Positions 6,300-8,991 of a stretch of 8,991 nt of DNA are shown here, piece after piece. A program made the translations under genes and the position numbers. How positions within the stretch are numbered: the stretch's first letter is position 1; the number at the start of each line of letters is the position of its first letter. The notes beneath the pieces are model-generated. The model was not told the origin of the DNA. It saw nothing but the letters and a program-made list of their open reading frames with translations, and ran no database searches. The DNA is from Dehalococcoidia bacterium (GTDB lineage: Bacteria > Chloroflexota > Dehalococcoidia > GIF9 > AB-539-J10), in assembly GCA_030626915.1 (NCBI GenBank), contig DAOUTC010000044.1, forward strand, positions 1 to 8,991, given 5' to 3'.

Positions 6300-7677
6300 T
6301 AAAATGGCACAAGATTATGTTGCTTCTATTCCCTTTGACCAGCGATTATATCGCCAGGATATAAGGGGGAGCGTTGCCCACACAAAGATGCTGGCAAGAC
6401 AAGGAATAATAGGCGAAAGTGAGGCTGAAACTATAATCAAAGGACTTAACTCAATTCGTGAAGAAATCGAGCAGGGGGAATTTCAGTTCGAACCCGAGCT
6501 TGAAGACATACACATGAATATCGAAGCAAAGCTGTTTGAAAAGATAGGCGATGTGGCTGGTAAACTTCACACCGCTCGCTCCAGAAATGACCAAATAGCT
6601 TTAGATATGCGCCTCTTCGTCAAAGAGGAAATCTCGAAAACCATTGGCGAGCTAAAAACCTTGCAATCTTCACTGGTGGAGTTAGCCGAAGCAAATAAAA
6701 ATATCATCATGCCCGGCTACACCCATTTACAGCAAGCTCAACCGGTTCTTCTTGCTCACCACCTATTAGCTTACTTTGAGATGTTTCAGCGAGATAAAGA
6801 GAGGTTCCACGATTGCCTCAAACGCACTGACGTACTGCCTCTAGGTAGTGGTGCTTTAGCCGGTGTCTCTTATCCTATAGACCGAGAATTTGTTGCCCGA
6901 GAACTAGGTTTTAGCCAGGTAAGCACCAATAGCCTGGATGCTGTGGCTGATAGGGATTTCATAATAGAATACGAGGCCTGCGCTGCTACCACCATGATGC
7001 ACCTTTCACGACTAGCGGAGGAAATTATCCTGTGGTCATCAGCCGAGTTTGGCTTTATAGAAATTAGTGAAGCCTATACTACAGGCAGTAGCATCATGCC
7101 ACAGAAGAAAAATCCTGACGTTGCGGAGCTGGCCAGAGGGAAAACTGGACGGGTATATGGCCATCTAATGGCTCTTCTAACTACAATGAAAGCTTTGCCT
7201 TTAGCTTATAATCGGGATATGCAAGAGGATAAAGAAGGGCTTTTTGATACTGTGGATACGTTACATTCCACTCTAAGGGTATTTGCTGAAATGGTAAGAA
7301 CAATCAAGGTCAATGTGAAGCATGTTCGTGAGGCTATCAAAAGGGATTACATCCTAGCTACCGATTTAGCTGATTATCTGGTGAAAAAAGGTCTGCCCTT
7401 TCGGGAGGCACATGGCGCAGTAGCTAAACTCAGCGAATATGCTATAGCCAGAGATAAGAGCTTCCACGAGCTTAGCTTAGATGAATATCATAGTTTCTCT
7501 CCTTTCTTTGACGAGGACGTATATACTATCACCTTAGAATCTTCTCTAGCTGCTAAAAATGTTATTGGTGGCACTTCCCCACAGCAGATGGAGATAGCGT
7601 TAACCAGAGCAAAGGAGATTCTTCGCCAGACTCAGAATGACAAAGTATGTCATTCTGAATGGAACAAAGTGGAATGA
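6262..7677 (+). CDS. argH: Argininosuccinate lyase
   Basis: It splits argininosuccinate into arginine and fumarate, the last step of arginine synthesis, as a cytoplasmic homotetramer of the fumarase/aspartase superfamily. Seen in the sequence are FDQRLYRQDIRGSVAHTKML near the N-terminus, HTARSRNDQ (103-111), the catalytic GYTHLQQAQP with H155, and the signature loop GSSIMPQKKNPD with the serine pair 276/277. The start at ATG 6262 is chosen because residues 1-23 (MNYLRHRFQKEANKMAQDY...) continue the family N-terminus. ATG 6304 would cut it off. No strong ribosome site precedes 6262, so coupling to the overlapping 41-codon ORF is likely. The last 20 codons (452-471), reading EILRQTQNDKVCHSEWNKVE, lie inside a palindromic repeat and are not family-like. 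At 471 residues it is slightly longer than typical (about 457). argG is not in the window. Confidence 0.96.
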   Translation: MNYLRHRFQKEANKMAQDYVASIPFDQRLYRQDIRGSVAHTKMLARQGIIGESEAETIIKGLNSIREEIEQGEFQFEPELEDIHMNIEAKLFEKIGDVAGKLHTARSRNDQIALDMRLFVKEEISKTIGELKTLQSSLVELAEANKNIIMPGYTHLQQAQPVLLAHHLLAYFEMFQRDKERFHDCLKRTDVLPLGSGALAGVSYPIDREFVARELGFSQVSTNSLDAVADRDFIIEYEACAATTMMHLSRLAEEIILWSSAEFGFIEISEAYTTGSSIMPQKKNPDVAELARGKTGRVYGHLMALLTTMKALPLAYNRDMQEDKEGLFDTVDTLHSTLRVFAEMVRTIKVNVKHVREAIKRDYILATDLADYLVKKGLPFREAHGAVAKLSEYAIARDKSFHELSLDEYHSFSPFFDEDVYTITLESSLAAKNVIGGTSPQQMEIALTRAKEILRQTQNDKVCHSEWNKVE

Positions 7678-7685
7678 AGAATCTC
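7615..7685. repeat. Palindromic repeat element (REP/MITE-like) across the argH stop codon
   Basis: Two nested perfect inverted repeats are visible. The outer arms are GAGATTCTTC (7615-7624) and GAAGAATCTC (7676-7685). The inner arms are TCAGAATGACA (7632-7642) and TGTCATTCTGA (7648-7658), with a 5-base loop. The GTCATTCTGA...GAAGAATCTC layout is a dispersed repeat that I recognise from several bacterial genomes, Chloroflexota included. It encodes the last 20 codons of argH and covers most of the argH-rpe gap. With no T-tract it is not a standard terminator, though the hairpin could stabilise or attenuate the message. It is too short to encode a transposase, so any mobility would need one in trans. 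Confidence 0.8.
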
Positions 7686-7702
7686 GTTCAAAAGAGTAAA
7701 AA

Positions 7703-8368
7703 GTGAATAGTCGGATTAAGCTAGCGCCATCAATTCTTTCTGCTGATTTTGCTCGGCTTGGGGAGCAAGTAGCTGAGGCTACTAAGGCGGGAGCTGATTA
7801 CATCCACATTGATGTTATGGATGGTCACTTTGTGCCCAATATTACTATCGGTGCTCCGGTAGTAGCTTCCCTTCGTAGCTGGACGCACTTGCCTTTAGAT
7901 GTCCACCTGATGATAGAGCAGCCTGAGAGGTACATTCCTCAATTTGCCAATTCCGGCGCCAATATTATCACCGTGCACGTTGAAGCTTGTTTTCATCTCC
8001 ACCGAACAATCCAACTGATAAAGGAGCTAGGGGTAAGGGCAGGAGTGGCTTTAAATCCAGCTAGTTCTTTAAGCTTAATAGACGAGATTATGCCTCAGGT
8101 TGATTTGATTGTTATAATGAGTGTTAATCCTGGTTTTGGCGGGCAAGCTTTCATCCCTGAAACATTAAGAAAGATAAGCCGCTTGCGCAGCATACTTGAT
8201 AGCAGAAAGTTAGCCACTGAACTTGAAGTCGACGGAGGCATTACCATCAACAATGCACCTCAAATAGTTAAGGCCGGGGGTAATGTCTTGGCAATTGGAA
8301 CCGATGTATTTAAGGCTAAAGAAGGAATAATCCACGCGCTACAAAAGATTAGGGAGGCAGTAAGCTAA
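7703..8368 (+). CDS. rpe: Ribulose-phosphate 3-epimerase
   Basis: It interconverts ribulose-5-phosphate and xylulose-5-phosphate in the cytoplasmic pentose phosphate pathway. The 221-residue TIM-barrel protein has all family motifs: LAPSILSADF (7-16), HIDVMDGHFVPN with metal/catalytic H35 and D37, DVHLM with H68, MSVNPGFGGQ (139-148, phosphate binding) and EVDGGI with catalytic D177. Length is typical. The start is GTG 7703 because the protein then begins a few residues before LAPSILS as in the family. Its ribosome site is weak (AAAGAG), and the palindromic element ends only 17 bases upstream, so it may have displaced the original signal. It lies 25 bases after argH, likely co-transcribed. 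Its stop overlaps the stop of rpmB on the other strand by 4 bases. Confidence 0.97.
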   Translation: MNSRIKLAPSILSADFARLGEQVAEATKAGADYIHIDVMDGHFVPNITIGAPVVASLRSWTHLPLDVHLMIEQPERYIPQFANSGANIITVHVEACFHLHRTIQLIKELGVRAGVALNPASSLSLIDEIMPQVDLIVIMSVNPGFGGQAFIPETLRKISRLRSILDSRKLATELEVDGGITINNAPQIVKAGGNVLAIGTDVFKAKEGIIHALQKIREAVS

Positions 8369-8547
8369 TGAACTGCTTTATACTGGCTGCGAAGACACCT
8401 GGTGCAAATGTTAATTTTCCTTTTCTCGCCGTCTATAATAGTGGTAACTCGCTGAATATTGGGCAACCACTTCCGTTTGACATGTTTCTTAGAATGGCTT
8501 ACGCTATTTCCAAATTGAACCCTTTTACCACAAATATCACACTTCAC
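8365..8547 (-). CDS. rpmB: Large-subunit ribosomal protein bL28
   Basis: The 60-residue basic protein starts MKCDICGKRVQFGNSVSHS, followed by RKWLPNIQRV and ending in ICTRCLRSQ. This is bL28 of the zinc-binding (C+) form: C3, C6, C48 and C51 make two CxxC pairs. It binds 23S rRNA in the large subunit. The start is GTG 8547, with ribosome site AGGAG (8554-8558) 6 bases upstream. It has its own strong promoter and is transcribed toward rpe, so both genes end in the same 4 bases with no room for a separate terminator. Confidence 0.96.
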   Translation of the reverse strand: MKCDICGKRVQFGNSVSHSKKHVKRKWLPNIQRVTTIIDGEKRKINICTRCLRSQYKAVH

Positions 8548-8566
8548 AGGAAACTCCTATCCCCTC

Positions 8567-8595
8567 TTTACTACAAATTTTATTTTAGCTATTAT
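8567..8595 (+). promoter_or_regulatory. Possible promoter for the DAK2-domain gene
   Basis: TTTACT (8567-8572), 17 bases, then TATTAT (8590-8595) point toward the DAK2-domain gene with a leader of about 28 bases. It overlaps the rpmB -10 box on the other strand, so the two promoters would compete for polymerase. Confidence 0.3.
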
Positions 8596-8619
8596 ACCAG
8601 CGGCCATCACATTAAGCAA
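8591..8619 (-). promoter_or_regulatory. Sigma70 promoter of rpmB
   Basis: On the minus strand TTGCTT (8619-8614), a 17-base spacer and a perfect TATAAT (8596-8591) stand about 44 bases before the rpmB start codon. Transcription should begin near 8584, giving a leader of about 37 bases. Confidence 0.65.
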
Positions 8620-8629
8620 AGGGGGAGGA

Positions 8630-8991
8630 ATGAAAACTAATTTAGCCAATGGCCTGATATTGAAACGGATGTTTACCTCAGGGACTGCATGGCTGGAGAA
8701 AAGCGCCCCCGAAATCAATGCTATAAATGTTTTCCCTGTTCCTGACGGTGATACTGGAACCAACATGTTGCTTACTATGCACTCTGCTATGGAGGAGGCA
8801 AAACAAAACATGGATAACGATGCTTCTTCAGTAGTTAAATCAATGGCACATGGTGCTTTGATGGGGGCTCGGGGTAATTCAGGAGTTATCCTATCACAAT
8901 TCTGGCGCGGCTTAGCCAGAGGATTAGAAGGCAAAAATTCCTTCAATGGCAGAGATCTTGCCCTGGCATTAGCTGAGGCGTCGCAAGCTGC
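8630..8991 (+). CDS. DAK2-domain protein (FakA-like kinase subunit), 5' part only
   Basis: The first 120 codons are present and the gene runs off the window. The product has NVFPVPDGDTGTNM (33-46), with the Mg/ATP-binding aspartates D39 and D41, and GARGNSGVILSQ (79-90). Both are signatures of the DhaL/DAK2 nucleotide-binding domain, which stands at the N-terminus of FakA-type proteins. FakA phosphorylates fatty acids held by a FakB (DegV) partner. In non-Firmicutes the role of such proteins is less certain, and a substrate cannot be read here. The ATG at 8630 follows GGGGGAGG with only 1 base between, closer than usual, but no better start is seen before the conserved block. It is divergent from rpmB with an 82-base shared promoter region. 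Confidence 0.88.
   Translation, partial: MKTNLANGLILKRMFTSGTAWLEKSAPEINAINVFPVPDGDTGTNMLLTMHSAMEEAKQNMDNDASSVVKSMAHGALMGARGNSGVILSQFWRGLARGLEGKNSFNGRDLALALAEASQA

Noticed and set aside
7632..7658. Rho-independent terminator after argH
   Set aside because: The stem is AT-rich, lies inside the argH coding region and is not followed by a T-tract. The nested outer arms fit a dispersed palindromic repeat better.
8557..8946. 129-codon ORF on the minus strand
   Set aside because: It lies antisense to the DAK2-domain gene, whose frame carries clear family motifs. It has no ribosome site or recognisable protein features.
1..8991. CRISPR array, tRNA or rRNA gene, transposase
   Set aside because: No regularly spaced repeats, no tRNA- or rRNA-like sequence and no transposase motifs were seen on either strand.

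Overview
The window looks like a bacterial chromosome segment, most likely from the Chloroflexota (Dehalococcoidia-like). This is an inference. It rests on the resemblance of the ArgH N-terminus (MNYLRHRFQKEA) to Dehalococcoides-type ArgH, on the housekeeping block rpe / rpmB (opposite strand) / DAK2-domain gene, and on a GTCATTCTGA-type palindromic repeat of a kind I associate with such genomes. No database search was possible.

Left part (1-1373) is decaying accessory DNA. The end of a nucleotidyltransferase (MNT) gene overlaps a HEPN-domain gene, the usual layout of an MNT/HEPN toxin-antitoxin-like pair. The HEPN gene is broken by a frameshift that is best explained by a 23-base deletion between two short direct repeats. 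Facing it on the minus strand are a 67-aa two-helix membrane protein and a larger multi-helix membrane protein whose 3' end is also frameshifted.

Middle part (1374-4629) holds a good sigma70-type promoter driving an orphan 326-aa coiled-coil protein. Two minus-strand genes follow: a HAD-superfamily hydrolase with two altered motif residues, and a 238-aa protein with a helix-hairpin-helix/GPD-like core resembling DNA glycosylases. Then comes a 589-base stretch with no clear gene. It contains a degraded copy of the sequence found just upstream of argH.

Right part (4630-8991) is metabolic and housekeeping: a GlcD-type FAD-linked oxidase, a 41-aa small ORF overlapping the start of argH, argH (last step of arginine synthesis), rpe (pentose phosphate pathway), rpmB (ribosomal protein bL28) on the opposite strand converging on rpe by 4 bases, and the start of a DAK2/FakA-like gene cut by the window edge. 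rpmB and the DAK2 gene are divergent and share an 82-base promoter region. A 71-base palindromic repeat sits across the argH stop codon and supplies the last 20 ArgH codons.

I did not find a clearly new multi-gene system. The most informative signals are the repeat-mediated HEPN deletion, the palindromic element that rewrote the ArgH C-terminus, and the duplicated argH leader with its small ORF.
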